A program made the position numbers and the translations under genes. Below the pieces are notes generated by a model. The model worked only from the letters and a program-made list of their open reading frames with translations, made no database searches and was not told the DNA's origin. From NCBI GenBank assembly GCA_020633205.1, contig JACKEB010000014.1:372001-436000 (forward strand): a stretch of 64,000 nt of DNA, in the 5' to 3' direction. This stretch comes from Polyangiaceae bacterium. GTDB lineage: Bacteria; Myxococcota_A; Polyangia; Polyangiales; Polyangiaceae. This document shows positions 34,153 to 42,416 of this stretch, piece by piece. The first letter of the stretch is position 1. Each line of letters starts with the position of its first letter.

Positions 34153-35343
34153 ATGCGCTGGAGACTTGTCGGGTTGCTGGGTGCGTTGGCCGTTTCGTGC
34201 GGAAACGATGACAGCTCGGCTGCTGGTGCTGTCGCAGACGCGGGGGTGGATGCGGACGCTGGAGGGCAACAGGACGCCACCCCTGATGCCGATGCGGACG
34301 CGGGAGAGGTGTGTACCTCGCTGAACGACACTGGCGTATGGCTTCCCGACGATGGAAACGGAGCCTTCGATCCATCGGTCGCCACGGATCCTGCAACTGG
34401 ACGCGTCTGGATGTCTTACTCGAGCGTCGACGGGTTGGTGGGGGAGGGGAGAGTCTCCACATGGCTGGTGCACAGCGACGACGGTGGCGCGACCTGGTGC
34501 GGTGCCGCGCGGATTAACGCGGCTGAGGATGTGTCGGCTCCGGATCGACCGCCAGGGCTCGAAGGCTTCCCTAGTCACTGGAGCCACGAGGTTTCGGCCC
34601 TGGTGTTTGACTCGAGCGCCCCAACATCTGAGCGCTGGAAGCTCTTCTGGCACCGCTACCTTCACGTGAACGACGCCGATCCGAACACGGGTGATCGGCG
34701 CTTCGAATACGGGTGGCTCGCCATGCGCGCTGCGGCGAGCGCGGAGGCGCTCTCCCAAGCTCCAGAGCAGGTGTTCCTCGCCGCAGGGGGTTACTTCGCG
34801 TCAAGCAGCACTCAGGCCTACAATGCGGGCATTGCCGGAGCGCCGCTTCACCGCTTGAGCGACGTGTCCGCAGAGGTTGCCGATTGTATCGCGGTGACCG
34901 AGCCCGCAGCGGTTGCGCTCGATGGATCCCTGAGGATATGGCTTGGCTGCGCTTCCACCGGCGGACTGCGCATCATCAGCTTGCAGCTGAGCGGGAGCAA
35001 CCTGAGCTACCTGGGGACGCCGCTTACCCCCACGGACGCGAAGGCGTTGAACCCGGCGCTGACAGGGTTCAACGCGGCGGACGCATACATCGATGCGCAG
35101 GGCGAGCCGCGGCTCCTGATCTCCCCGGTTGCTGGTGAGTCGTACAAGGGCTGTTTGCTCTATGGCGTGTCAGGAGGTTCGCTGACTGGACCGCTCGCGG
35201 TGGTGAAGGAACACACGGAGAGCTCCCTGTTGAGCGGCGTGTGTGCCTACGACCCGGGTTTGACGGCGTCAGGTACACTCTTTGGTGAAATCCACGCGGA
35301 TACGCCTCAGTTTCGTCTCTTTGGCTTGGGCAGTGCGCCCTAG
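34153..35343 (+). CDS. Lipoprotein with Asp-box, propeller-like
   Basis: A 396-residue lipoprotein; the ATG at 34153 gives a tight signal peptide (VGLLGALAVSC), while the longer frame overlaps the preceding membrane-protein gene. After an Asp/Ala-rich tether, VHSDDGGATWCG matches the Asp-box (S-x-D-x-G-x-T-W) of sialidase/BNR propellers, and WMSYSSVDG, LVFDSSAPTSERWKLFWHRY suggest several blades. No catalytic set of a sialidase is evident, so a sugar-binding or structural role is as likely as an enzyme. Confidence 0.8.
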   Translation: MRWRLVGLLGALAVSCGNDDSSAAGAVADAGVDADAGGQQDATPDADADAGEVCTSLNDTGVWLPDDGNGAFDPSVATDPATGRVWMSYSSVDGLVGEGRVSTWLVHSDDGGATWCGAARINAAEDVSAPDRPPGLEGFPSHWSHEVSALVFDSSAPTSERWKLFWHRYLHVNDADPNTGDRRFEYGWLAMRAAASAEALSQAPEQVFLAAGGYFASSSTQAYNAGIAGAPLHRLSDVSAEVADCIAVTEPAAVALDGSLRIWLGCASTGGLRIISLQLSGSNLSYLGTPLTPTDAKALNPALTGFNAADAYIDAQGEPRLLISPVAGESYKGCLLYGVSGGSLTGPLAVVKEHTESSLLSGVCAYDPGLTASGTLFGEIHADTPQFRLFGLGSAP

Positions 35344-35451
35344 CTCTTTGTCCAGCCATCGCGGCGCGCGACGTGAGTTGGGATGCGCAGAAAAACAGCC
35401 TTGCGGCCCAAGGGCTGCGGAGCCCCGAGGCCTCTGCTAGTATTGCCTGCG

Positions 35452-36012
35452 ATGGTCAACCCGGCTCCTCGCATGGCGACCTACGCCGACCTAGAGGCTT
35501 TGCCTGAGCACCTGGTGGGGGAGATCATCGATGGCGAACTGATCGCTTCGCCGTTCGGCGGGAGTCTCCATGCGCGCGCAGCCACTGTGCTTGGTGCAGA
35601 GCTGGGTCGCGCCTTTTGCCGCGGACGTGGAGGACCCGGAGGCTGGCTCAACCTGAACAAGCCGGAGCTCCATCTCAGCGGCAACGTCTTGGTGCCAGAC
35701 CTCGCTGGATGGCGCCGCACCACGCTTCCGGAGCTACCCGACGCACCCTGCGTCAGCCTGCGACCGGACTGGGTTTGCGAGGTGTTGTCTCCAAGCACCG
35801 CGGTGCTGGATCGGCGCCGTAAGCTTCCGATCTACGCCCACGAAGGAGTCGGGCACGTTTGGTTGGTCGACCCGAAATCGCAGCTGCTGGAGATCTTCCG
35901 GCTGGACGGCGAGACCTACCGCGCGGTGGCCAGCTACGCAGAAGATGAGAAAATCCGCGCGGAACCGTTTGATGCCATCGAGCTCGAGCTAGCTGCGCTG
36001 TGGGCGCGTTGA
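35452..36012 (+). CDS. Uma2-family nuclease-like protein
   Basis: A 186-residue protein of the Uma2 (DUF820) family, which has a PD-(D/E)XK restriction-endonuclease fold. Typical segments are ATYADLEALPEHLVGEIIDGEL, LVPDLAGWRR (catalytic aspartate region), PDWVCEVLSPSTAVLDRRRKL (E-x-L-S-P-S-T and lysine) and VGHVWLVDPKSQLLEIFR. The ATG at 35452 fits the family start. The biological role of the family is poorly known; it is abundant in cyanobacteria and myxobacteria. Confidence 0.92.
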   Translation: MVNPAPRMATYADLEALPEHLVGEIIDGELIASPFGGSLHARAATVLGAELGRAFCRGRGGPGGWLNLNKPELHLSGNVLVPDLAGWRRTTLPELPDAPCVSLRPDWVCEVLSPSTAVLDRRRKLPIYAHEGVGHVWLVDPKSQLLEIFRLDGETYRAVASYAEDEKIRAEPFDAIELELAALWAR

Positions 36013-36123
36013 GCTGCGCCCCGATTTCCGCGCTCGATCAGGCCTTGAGCTGCACGTTGTGCAAGCAGCCGTTCACCTGGGTGAGGTAGACCAGCTTCTT
36101 CCTCATGAAGACTCGCTCAGAGC

Positions 36124-36150
36124 TATTGAAAATGAAAATCATTTTCAATA
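36124..36150. promoter_or_regulatory. Fur box (27-bp palindrome)
   Basis: Two perfect 11-bp arms (TATTGAAAATG / CATTTTCAATA) flank AAAAT. The central 19 bases GAAAATGAAAATCATTTTC (36128-36146) match the Fur consensus at 16 of 19 positions and are identical to the site at 42233. It lies 26 bases before the gene at 36177, so iron-replete Fur should block that unit. Confidence 0.88.
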
Positions 36151-36176
36151 AAGCCAAAAGGCGCTAGAACAGGGGC

Positions 36177-36428
36177 ATGAAACAGCTCAAGCCAGTCGCT
36201 CAGGTTCCTCTCGCCCGGTGTCATCACTCGCGTCTCGCCCAAGGAGAGCTGGCTGCACTCGACGCTTGCGAGTGCGGCACGCTGCACCTGCACCTTGGCG
36301 CGATCACCGTGCGCCTCAACGAAGAAGCTCTCAACGAGCTGGTTGGCACCCTGGGATACGCCCTCGCCCAGCTCCGCGCTCGAGAGTCTCAAATTAGCCG
36401 CGCGGAAACGCTGCGGAACCTGTGTTGA
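36177..36428 (+). CDS. Small Fur-controlled protein
   Basis: An 83-residue soluble protein with no signal peptide. It has CHHSRLAQGELAALDACECG followed by TLHLHLGAITVRLNEEAL, that is, a C-x-C-G pair and an H-x-H-x-G strand, which could bind metal or haem. I do not recognise the family. A Fur box stands just upstream and the next gene starts 3 bases after the stop, so it is the first gene of an iron-regulated pair beside the haem-uptake locus. Confidence 0.8.
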   Translation: MKQLKPVAQVPLARCHHSRLAQGELAALDACECGTLHLHLGAITVRLNEEALNELVGTLGYALAQLRARESQISRAETLRNLC

Positions 36429-36431
36429 AGC

Positions 36432-36938
36432 ATGAACGCCCGCCATCCAGCGCGATACCTTCCGCGGCTGCGGTGCCCTCCCGCGCCCCCTGCCACTCCG
36501 GAGTTCACTACGGCGCCTCGTGGCGAGGCGCTGCGGGTGGTGCTCGCGCTGGCCTTGAGCGAGGAGCAACTGGCGGGTTGCGTTCCTCCAACCGTCTGGG
36601 CTGCGCTCCAGCGTCAGGAGTTGTGGCCGTCGCAGCGGCTGCTGTGTCTCGCCCAGTGGGCGCTTGCAGATCGCGTCTTGTGGCTGTGTGTCGCGCAGCA
36701 GCTCGACGTTTGTTTGGGCTCCGGCGTAGCGACTTTGGACGCCTATTGTCCTGCGGAAATCGTGGAACGCTTCCAGCTGGTGCGCTCGAGCGCGACTACA
36801 CGGGAGCTAGCAAGCCTTGTCTGGGGTCTGCTGAAGCGTGAGCGTCCGGCGCTCGAAGCACTGGCTGAGCGCCTGGCACGGGAACTCGAGGCGTTGGCCT
36901 TGCAGCGCTGTCGACAGCGCGAACTCACTCCGGCGTAG
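36432..36938 (+). CDS. Hypothetical protein, second gene of Fur unit
   Basis: A 168-residue, largely helical, Leu/Ala-rich protein without signal peptide or known domain (ALSEEQLAGCVPPTVWAALQ, ATTRELASLVWGLLKRE). It starts 3 bases after the preceding small gene. Its 3' end overlaps the end of the convergent TonB-dependent receptor gene by 14 bases, which ties the two transcription units together. Confidence 0.72.
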   Translation: MNARHPARYLPRLRCPPAPPATPEFTTAPRGEALRVVLALALSEEQLAGCVPPTVWAALQRQELWPSQRLLCLAQWALADRVLWLCVAQQLDVCLGSGVATLDAYCPAEIVERFQLVRSSATTRELASLVWGLLKRERPALEALAERLARELEALALQRCRQRELTPA

Positions 36939-38898
36939 CCCACACGAGGCCCGCGTACGCTGCTGCGCCCCGCTGGGGGCGTTGGTCTCCGGGGCGCGCC
37001 GTTTCACGTTCGACGTTGAGCGCGTTCTCGACTCCGAGGTGGAGTTTTAGCTGTCGCGTGGCTTGGTAGGCGCACCTCACCCCCACACTCACGAAGGCGG
37101 GGCTCGTCAGCCCGTCGTCGATGTAGCTCTCGCTCACCAGACGGTGATGCAGGTTGAGCTCGAGGTTCTGGGTGATTTGGTAGTCGAGGCTGCTCTTGAT
37201 GGTATGGGGTGGCCGACCCACTAGCGGTCGCTGACGCTCCACGTCGTAGGTGTCGAGGTAGGCGTAGCCTACGCGCGAGGTGAGCCGTGAGGAAACGCGA
37301 AACTCAAGATCGGCTTCATAGCCCCAGGTGCGCGCGCGTCCGACGTTGATGTAGCTATAGCGATCGACCTGTGCGGCGCTGTCGCGCCCGACGAAGTCCG
37401 TGTCGATCAGGTCTTCGACCCAGTTGGCGTAGCCGCCTGCGCGGAACCTCACGCTTTTGGTAGGGCGATACTGAGCCTCGCTGCTCACCCCCCAGGAAGC
37501 TTCGGGCTGCAGATCAGGGTTGCCCTCCACGACGTAGCCGAGGGACGAGTGGTCGAAGGCGAAGCCGTACTCCTTGGCTGATGGCACCCGGAAGCCTCTG
37601 CCAAATGCCGCGCGGAATATCCATTGGCTGCTCGCCTTGTAGCTGGCCGCGAGGCGAGGAGCTGCGACGAAGCCATAGCGTGAGTGCCACTCACCGCGTA
37701 CGCCTGGCAAGAGCGCAAAGCCACCGCCAAGACGCCAGTCGAGCTGGGAGTAGATGGCCAAGCTGCCGAAGGACTGCTGGGGCACCTCGTCGCTCGCCTC
37801 GTGGGTCAACTCGCCGTTCCCGGCTACTCCGGTCTTGCTCAGCTCTTGGTTGAAGGCTTCGGTCTCGGCGCGAAACCCGAAGCTCCAGGTGCGACGCTCT
37901 TCACGAGTCGTCGAGATCGCCTCGAAGCTTTGCAAGCGGTGCGCGCGCTGTCGTGTCTCTTCCACCGGGGAGCCGCGAAAGAGCTTCCTCGACTCGTTGT
38001 CGAACCACTGCGCAGACAAGCTGAGGCGCAGCTCCGAGTCTCGGCTGACGCGCAGTCGCTGCTCCGTGCCCAGGAGGTAGCGGTAGGTCACCTCTGGAGT
38101 ATCCACGGAGAAAATGCCGAGCCCCGGACGGTCGATCAGGCTGAGACCGGCAAGCTCATCGCGGATCACCCGCGCCTTGAGGCGAGTGGCCCAACCTGGG
38201 CTTGGTGATGCTCCCAAGCGAATGCGGACCAGCGCGCGCTTTGACTCCGGCAACCCGCTCGCGCCGTCATCACGCTCGAGCAGCGGGCTGAAGGCGTACG
38301 AACCATCCAGCATCAGCCAGCGGTCGGCGTCTCGGAGCGCCGCGGTGCCTTGCTCGCTGTGTCCACCGAAGCTGCGCCCTTCGAGCTTCAAGCGACTGCT
38401 GAAGCCCTCCGCGCGCGGGGGCCCGGTGATGATGTTGACGACACCTCCAATTGCACCAGTCCCGTAGAGCGAGCTCGTTGGACCGCTCACGAACTCGATG
38501 CGCTCGACGTCGGTGAGGGGCAGGCTCTCCAGATCGATCACACCGCCGGTGTCACCGATCATGCGTTCGCCATCGATCAGGATCAGGACCCGTTCGCCGT
38601 CGAAGCCCTGGATCTGAATGCCGCTTGGGTTGCCGAGGTAGTCGTAGGCGCTCGGGTTGACCTGCACGCCGAGCTCTTGGCTCAGGGCGTCGGCGACGGT
38701 GTTCGCGCCGCGCCGCTCGGCGTCTTCACGGGTGACCGTGCGGGTGGGGACGATGCTGCGCTGGCTGCTCTCCGCGGAGCGCGTGCCGGTGACAACGACG
38801 TCCGACTGAGCACGTGATTCCGCGGAGAAAATGCCAAGGGCGAGAAACGCGCAGCTAGCGACTCGCGCTGCGGTCCGCGGTAGCGGCAGGGGGCGCAT
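36925..38898 (-). CDS. TonB-dependent outer-membrane receptor
   Basis: A 657-residue receptor: signal peptide, TonB-box-like DVVVTGTR near the mature N-terminus, plug domain (residues ~45-160, ADALSQELGVQVNP, GVVNIITGPPRAEG) and a 22-strand-type barrel ending GLVWATPE. Its partners are HmuY-like lipoproteins, so haem or an iron complex is the likely ligand. The gene overlaps the DUF6607-like gene by 44 bases, implying translational coupling, and is last in the iron operon that starts near 42101. Confidence 0.93.
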   Translation of the reverse strand: MRPLPLPRTAARVASCAFLALGIFSAESRAQSDVVVTGTRSAESSQRSIVPTRTVTREDAERRGANTVADALSQELGVQVNPSAYDYLGNPSGIQIQGFDGERVLILIDGERMIGDTGGVIDLESLPLTDVERIEFVSGPTSSLYGTGAIGGVVNIITGPPRAEGFSSRLKLEGRSFGGHSEQGTAALRDADRWLMLDGSYAFSPLLERDDGASGLPESKRALVRIRLGASPSPGWATRLKARVIRDELAGLSLIDRPGLGIFSVDTPEVTYRYLLGTEQRLRVSRDSELRLSLSAQWFDNESRKLFRGSPVEETRQRAHRLQSFEAISTTREERRTWSFGFRAETEAFNQELSKTGVAGNGELTHEASDEVPQQSFGSLAIYSQLDWRLGGGFALLPGVRGEWHSRYGFVAAPRLAASYKASSQWIFRAAFGRGFRVPSAKEYGFAFDHSSLGYVVEGNPDLQPEASWGVSSEAQYRPTKSVRFRAGGYANWVEDLIDTDFVGRDSAAQVDRYSYINVGRARTWGYEADLEFRVSSRLTSRVGYAYLDTYDVERQRPLVGRPPHTIKSSLDYQITQNLELNLHHRLVSESYIDDGLTSPAFVSVGVRCAYQATRQLKLHLGVENALNVERETARPGDQRPQRGAAAYAGLVWATPE

Positions 38899-39931
38899 CG
38901 ACGACGCTCTTCTCGAGCAGCTGTTTGATCTGTGGTAGCTGACTGCCCGGTGAGTAGGGAGCCTCCCCCTCGTTCGCGAGTTTCGACAGCGTCATGAACA
39001 GCGGCTGGCCGTCTGGCGAAGTGTCCAGGTGAATGACTTTCTGTGAGGAAAGGATGTCGTCCCAGGCGTGGCGCACATCAGCGAAGAAGCCCTGGTTCTT
39101 CTGCCAGAAGGCGCGCCCCTTCGCGAAGTTTGCCTCTGAAGTGCGAGTGTAGGTGTTCTCACCGACTTCCCGTACCAAGATCGGATTGCCGCTCTGGTCA
39201 TCCAGGTCGAGCTTGTAGTTGTCCTGGAAGTGTACCCAGCCATTGGGCGTCAGCTCGTGACGATTGCGCCCGACGATCACGTGGTAGTCGCTGCGCTTGG
39301 TGTACTCGCGTCGGGGCAGCGGGCGCCACGTCTCTTCGCTCTCCCAGAAGGCGGTCTTGCCACGATGGACCCAGCGCCCGTGGCTCTCATAACGCGGGCT
39401 GTCGTCAACCTGAAACACCGCTTGGGTCCAGGTGCCCTTCGCGTGGTCGGTCGGCATATCCTGGTTCTCCCAGGTTGATTTCCCGCGGAAACTCAAGACA
39501 TGGGTGTCCTCATAGCGCCAGTCCTGGCGCCAGTGCTTGATGATCATGGCGCTGCCGTCGTCGCCGGTGATCAGGATGTGCTGCAGCACGACCTTGCCAG
39601 GCTCGTTCTCGACCACCTCCACGAGCTCCAGCGCGTCCGAGGTGTACTCGTCCTTCGCCTTGTAGCCTGGGCGCAGCGTGGTCGTCTCCTTGAAGGAGAA
39701 GTGCACCTTGAAGGTGCCGGCCATCGCCAGGATGGCCGCTTGGTCGCGGTCCACTTGGGGACCTTCGTCCCTGGCCTCGTATCCTCCGGGATCGGGTTTG
39801 GGGGGGAGGTCCGCTGCTTGAGCGTTTTGCTCCGGTGAGGCAGCCGTTGGAGCCGCACCGCCACAAGCAACCAGCGTGAGGAGGCATGCGCCCAGCGCGA
39901 GCCCGCTTACTAGATTGGTTCGCAGGCGCAT
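38855..39931 (-). CDS. DUF6607-like lipoprotein
   Basis: A 358-residue lipoprotein (lipobox TLVAC). Segments such as VVLQHILIT, IIKHWRQDWRYE, GTWTQAVFQVDDSPRYE, PLPRREYTKRSDYHVI and NGWVHFQDNYKL match my memory of DUF6607, a family commonly placed beside TonB receptors for iron or haem. The start ATG overlaps the stop of the upstream HmuY-like gene (TGATG), and its own end overlaps the receptor gene by 44 bases. The molecular function is unknown; a periplasmic or surface accessory of uptake is inferred. Confidence 0.88.
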   Translation of the reverse strand: MRLRTNLVSGLALGACLLTLVACGGAAPTAASPEQNAQAADLPPKPDPGGYEARDEGPQVDRDQAAILAMAGTFKVHFSFKETTTLRPGYKAKDEYTSDALELVEVVENEPGKVVLQHILITGDDGSAMIIKHWRQDWRYEDTHVLSFRGKSTWENQDMPTDHAKGTWTQAVFQVDDSPRYESHGRWVHRGKTAFWESEETWRPLPRREYTKRSDYHVIVGRNRHELTPNGWVHFQDNYKLDLDDQSGNPILVREVGENTYTRTSEANFAKGRAFWQKNQGFFADVRHAWDDILSSQKVIHLDTSPDGQPLFMTLSKLANEGEAPYSPGSQLPQIKQLLEKSVVDAPPAATADRSASR

Positions 39932-40863
39932 CACAGTCCTCCGATCCGTACGCGGTAGCGCGCACTGGTTGCTCCGGTCTGGCCATCTGGAGTGGAGTAG
40001 TAGTCGAGGATCTCGAGCTTGTAGAGGTCACTCCCGTTTGCCGCACGGATCAAGTAGGTGATCGCTGCAGGGGCGAGGGTCATGTTTTGCATGTCGTATT
40101 CGTACCAACCGCTGAACGGTGTCACCGGCTTGCCCGTGGGATCTGTCTGCGGGATGCAGAGGTTGTCGAGGTAGTCGTCTTCTTCGAAGCTCGCACCCGT
40201 TGCGTCCGCACTCGTGACGTCGTCGAAGGGCTTGCTGAGCGCGGCGATTTCAGCCGCACCGACGCCGCTGTCTCCGCCGTTACTGCGAATCAAGTCACGC
40301 TTGAGCGCCAGGTCCCAGTCTGCGCTCGTGAAGGCTGCGAGATCCGTGATGTCTACGCGACTCAGGTTGGCGAGGTCGAGGTAGATGGCGGGGTTCGTGG
40401 CTTGGTTCTGGTAGCCCCCGGCACTGGCGTCGATGTAGACCGTGCTGACTCCGTTCGCGGTTTCGAGGACCGTGATGTCGCCCGTGCTAACCGCGTCGAT
40501 GGGCCCGAGCAGTTCGTTACGCCCAGACGTGCACTCGAAGTTGCTTCCGCCGGTGCCTCCGGTCGCTCCGCCCGTACCACCGCTGCTGCCCGCGGTTCCG
40601 CCTGTACCTCCAGTGCTTCCACCGGTGCCTGCGGTTCCGCCGGTGCTACCCGCGCTGCCTCCACTGGCGTTCGTGCCAGCGCTGCCGCCGGATGCGCTGC
40701 TGCCACCCGAGGCGCTGCTGCCACCGGATGCGCCGCTGCCGCCAGTCGCACCGCTGCCGCCAGTCGCATCGCTGCCGCCGTTGTCATCAGAGTCATCGCC
40801 GCAGCCGACCAGGGTCAGCGTGGCGCACAGGCCTATCAATGAGAGTACTTTCGGACGAAACAT
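39931..40863 (-). CDS. HmuY-like haem-binding lipoprotein
   Basis: A 310-residue lipoprotein (lipobox LVGC) with a Gly/Ser/Ala tether up to about residue 115. The rest resembles HmuY: SADWDLALKRDLIRSNGG, then WYEYDMQNMTLAPAAITYLIR, GSDLYKLEILDYYS and a final strand SARYRVRI. HmuY proteins bind haem at the surface and pass it to a TonB receptor. GGAG seven bases upstream supports the ATG at 40863 rather than 40875. Coupled to the next gene by a TGATG overlap. Confidence 0.87.
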   Translation of the reverse strand: MFRPKVLSLIGLCATLTLVGCGDDSDDNGGSDATGGSGATGGSGASGGSSASGGSSASGGSAGTNASGGSAGSTGGTAGTGGSTGGTGGTAGSSGGTGGATGGTGGSNFECTSGRNELLGPIDAVSTGDITVLETANGVSTVYIDASAGGYQNQATNPAIYLDLANLSRVDITDLAAFTSADWDLALKRDLIRSNGGDSGVGAAEIAALSKPFDDVTSADATGASFEEDDYLDNLCIPQTDPTGKPVTPFSGWYEYDMQNMTLAPAAITYLIRAANGSDLYKLEILDYYSTPDGQTGATSARYRVRIGGL

Positions 40864-40952
40864 CAGGGTCTCCATGCGCGTTTCCGCGCGATATCAATCT
40901 GGGTGACGCTTGGTTGCGTCACATGCTGGTTGCTTCGCTGGTCCGACCGGGG

Positions 40953-42101
40953 TTAGTCGGAGAGTGCAAACGAGTGGAGTGTCAGGTGCCTGGGCTGGGC
41001 AGCTTCGTCTTGGCTGAACGCCAAGAGGAAGGGGGCGCCGGCGTGATCGATGACGAGCCAGGTCGCCTCGATGGGCTTGGGCGGTTGACTTGTATCGATC
41101 CAGGCATCGGTGAAGGCCGAGACGATGCGATCGCCGTGATACTTCAGCGTGGGGTCGTTGAGCGTGGTCCAGTTCACCGCTTCGAACGCGGCTAGAGCGC
41201 TGCTGCTGGTGCGCAGCTTGACGTCTTCGACCTCGGCGTCGTCGTCAGCATCTAGGTCGACTCCGGTCACACCGCCTGGACCACCGGCGTCACCGTTGAC
41301 GCTGATGTTGTCCCTGCGAAAGCACAGGTCCCAGTCCCCGCGCTGCCGAGCTTCAGCTGGCGTGAGCCCCAGCACGGCGCCGTCGCTCAGACGCAAGCAA
41401 CCGCTTGGCTGCGCATCGCTGACATTGGGCCAGCCTGCGGTTCCATCGAGTGACTCGATGACTTGCACCGCGTGATTGTGCTGTGGCTCCACCTTGGCGT
41501 AGCGCACGCTGTACACCGCGGAAACAGGTGCGCCCTGGACTTCGCCGTAATACGAGAGAACCTGGAGCTTGAAGAGGTCGCCTCCAGAACGAATGCCGTA
41601 GGTGTGGAAGCGGCTGTACAGCGCGTGGGTGGTCCCGTCGTAGGCGTACCAGTCGCCGACCGCGCCCGATGGCTCGTCGGTGAAGATGAAGGGTACCTCG
41701 GGGTACTCCTGGGCGAAGTAGACTTCCCAGGCGAGGGGACCGAACGCACCTCCGAGGCCTTCTCCGGAGGCGCCTGAGTTCGTGAACAGGTCGACGCCGT
41801 TGAAATGCAGGTCCCACTCAGCCGGTGCTGCATCGCCAACGCTCACCTCCGCGCTCGAGAGGTTCACGAACGCCGAATCGCTAGGGACATCGACGCTTGC
41901 TAGCGTTCCGGGCCACTCCAGAGGCGCGCTACCGACGCCTCCCGTGCTGCTAGCTGCCGCGCTCCCACCGCCCGAGCTCGCCGCGGAGCCGCCTCGGCCG
42001 CCGTTCTCCGTCGCCTTGTCCACGGAGATGTCGGTGCAGCCGAACGCCAGCAGCGCGCAGCATCCGATGAGTTTCCGTGTGGAGCAGGGGAGGCGGGACA
42101 T
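40953..42101 (-). CDS. HmuY-like lipoprotein with a second partial domain
   Basis: A 382-residue lipoprotein; ATG 42101 gives signal peptide and lipobox LAFGC, whereas the open frame extends 41 codons through hairpins and is unlikely. After a Gly/Ser/Ala tether, the first HmuY unit has PAEWDLHFNGVDLFTNSGASG, WYAYDGTTHALYSRFHTYGI and GDLFKLQVLSYYGE. A second start of the same pattern follows (GDWDLCFRRDNISVNGDAGG) with a diverged rest. First gene of the iron operon, behind a structured leader and the Fur sites. Confidence 0.85.
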   Translation of the reverse strand: MSRLPCSTRKLIGCCALLAFGCTDISVDKATENGGRGGSAASSGGGSAAASSTGGVGSAPLEWPGTLASVDVPSDSAFVNLSSAEVSVGDAAPAEWDLHFNGVDLFTNSGASGEGLGGAFGPLAWEVYFAQEYPEVPFIFTDEPSGAVGDWYAYDGTTHALYSRFHTYGIRSGGDLFKLQVLSYYGEVQGAPVSAVYSVRYAKVEPQHNHAVQVIESLDGTAGWPNVSDAQPSGCLRLSDGAVLGLTPAEARQRGDWDLCFRRDNISVNGDAGGPGGVTGVDLDADDDAEVEDVKLRTSSSALAAFEAVNWTTLNDPTLKYHGDRIVSAFTDAWIDTSQPPKPIEATWLVIDHAGAPFLLAFSQDEAAQPRHLTLHSFALSD

Positions 42102-42129
42102 GGGTTGGCGCGAGATGGAGAGATCCCCG

Positions 42130-42209
42130 CCGGTGCGCCCACATGAGGTTGCTGGGCGTGGGCGCACCGGCTCGAAGTTGGGGGAACCGAGAGTCAGAGC
42201 CGACTCTCG
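42130..42209 (-). promoter_or_regulatory. Two hairpins in the leader of the iron operon
   Basis: A perfect 13-bp stem spans 42130-42170 (CGGTGCGCCCAC / GTGGGCGCACCG at its core, loop 15 bases). An 8-bp stem, CGAGAGTC / GACTCTCG, lies at 42188-42209. Both fall between the Fur box and the ATG at 42101 and would be in the untranslated leader of the minus-strand operon. Confidence 0.5.
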
Positions 42210-42232
42210 AGCCCAAGTATGCACCCCTTAAT

Positions 42233-42251
42233 GAAAATGAAAATCATTTTC
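42233..42251. promoter_or_regulatory. Fur box
   Basis: GAAAATGAAAATCATTTTC, identical to the 19-base core at 36128 and 16/19 to the Fur consensus. It stands in the divergent region between the iron operon (minus) and the metalloprotease gene (plus). Confidence 0.87.
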
Positions 42252-42262
42252 GTCTCTTTGTT

Positions 42263-42281
42263 GAAAATCATTTTCATTTTG
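42263..42281. promoter_or_regulatory. Second Fur-like site
   Basis: Read on the minus strand, CAAAATGAAAATGATTTTC matches the Fur consensus at 14 of 19 positions. It begins 11 bases after the stronger box, giving a tandem Fur region that could control both divergent units. Confidence 0.7.
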
Positions 42282-42304
42282 GAGGGGAACCGCGATGGTC
42301 TCGA

Positions 42305-42390
42305 TGCGCCCGCCAGGAGAGGCATCTGAGTCAGGAGAATCCTCAGATGCAACCGATTGGCCAGGTTTCGTGGACTCCCTGGCGGGCGCA
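42305..42390 (+). promoter_or_regulatory. Structured leader RNA before the metalloprotease gene
   Basis: TGCGCCCGCCAGG (42305-42317) pairs perfectly with CCTGGCGGGCGCA (42378-42390). Inside is a 9-bp hairpin, GCATCTGAG / CTCAGATGC (42322-42350). A competing GCCAGG at 42360-42365 can pair with the same CCTGGC, so two exclusive folds are possible. It does not match a riboswitch class I know. Confidence 0.5.
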
Positions 42391-42416
42391 CCTTTGGCTC
42401 GGGCTGTTGCACGGTT

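Noticed and set aside
35452..36012. Uma2 gene as a transposon or defence element
   Set aside because: No transposase, inverted ends or defence genes nearby; the family is commonly solitary.
42102..42224. N-terminal extension of the HmuY-like protein
   Set aside because: It runs through two leader hairpins and moves the signal peptide away from the N-terminus.
42305..42390. Cobalamin or TPP riboswitch
   Set aside because: AATCC and CTGAG words are present but the conserved cores (for example the GCCACTG box or the CTGATCTGG segment) are missing.
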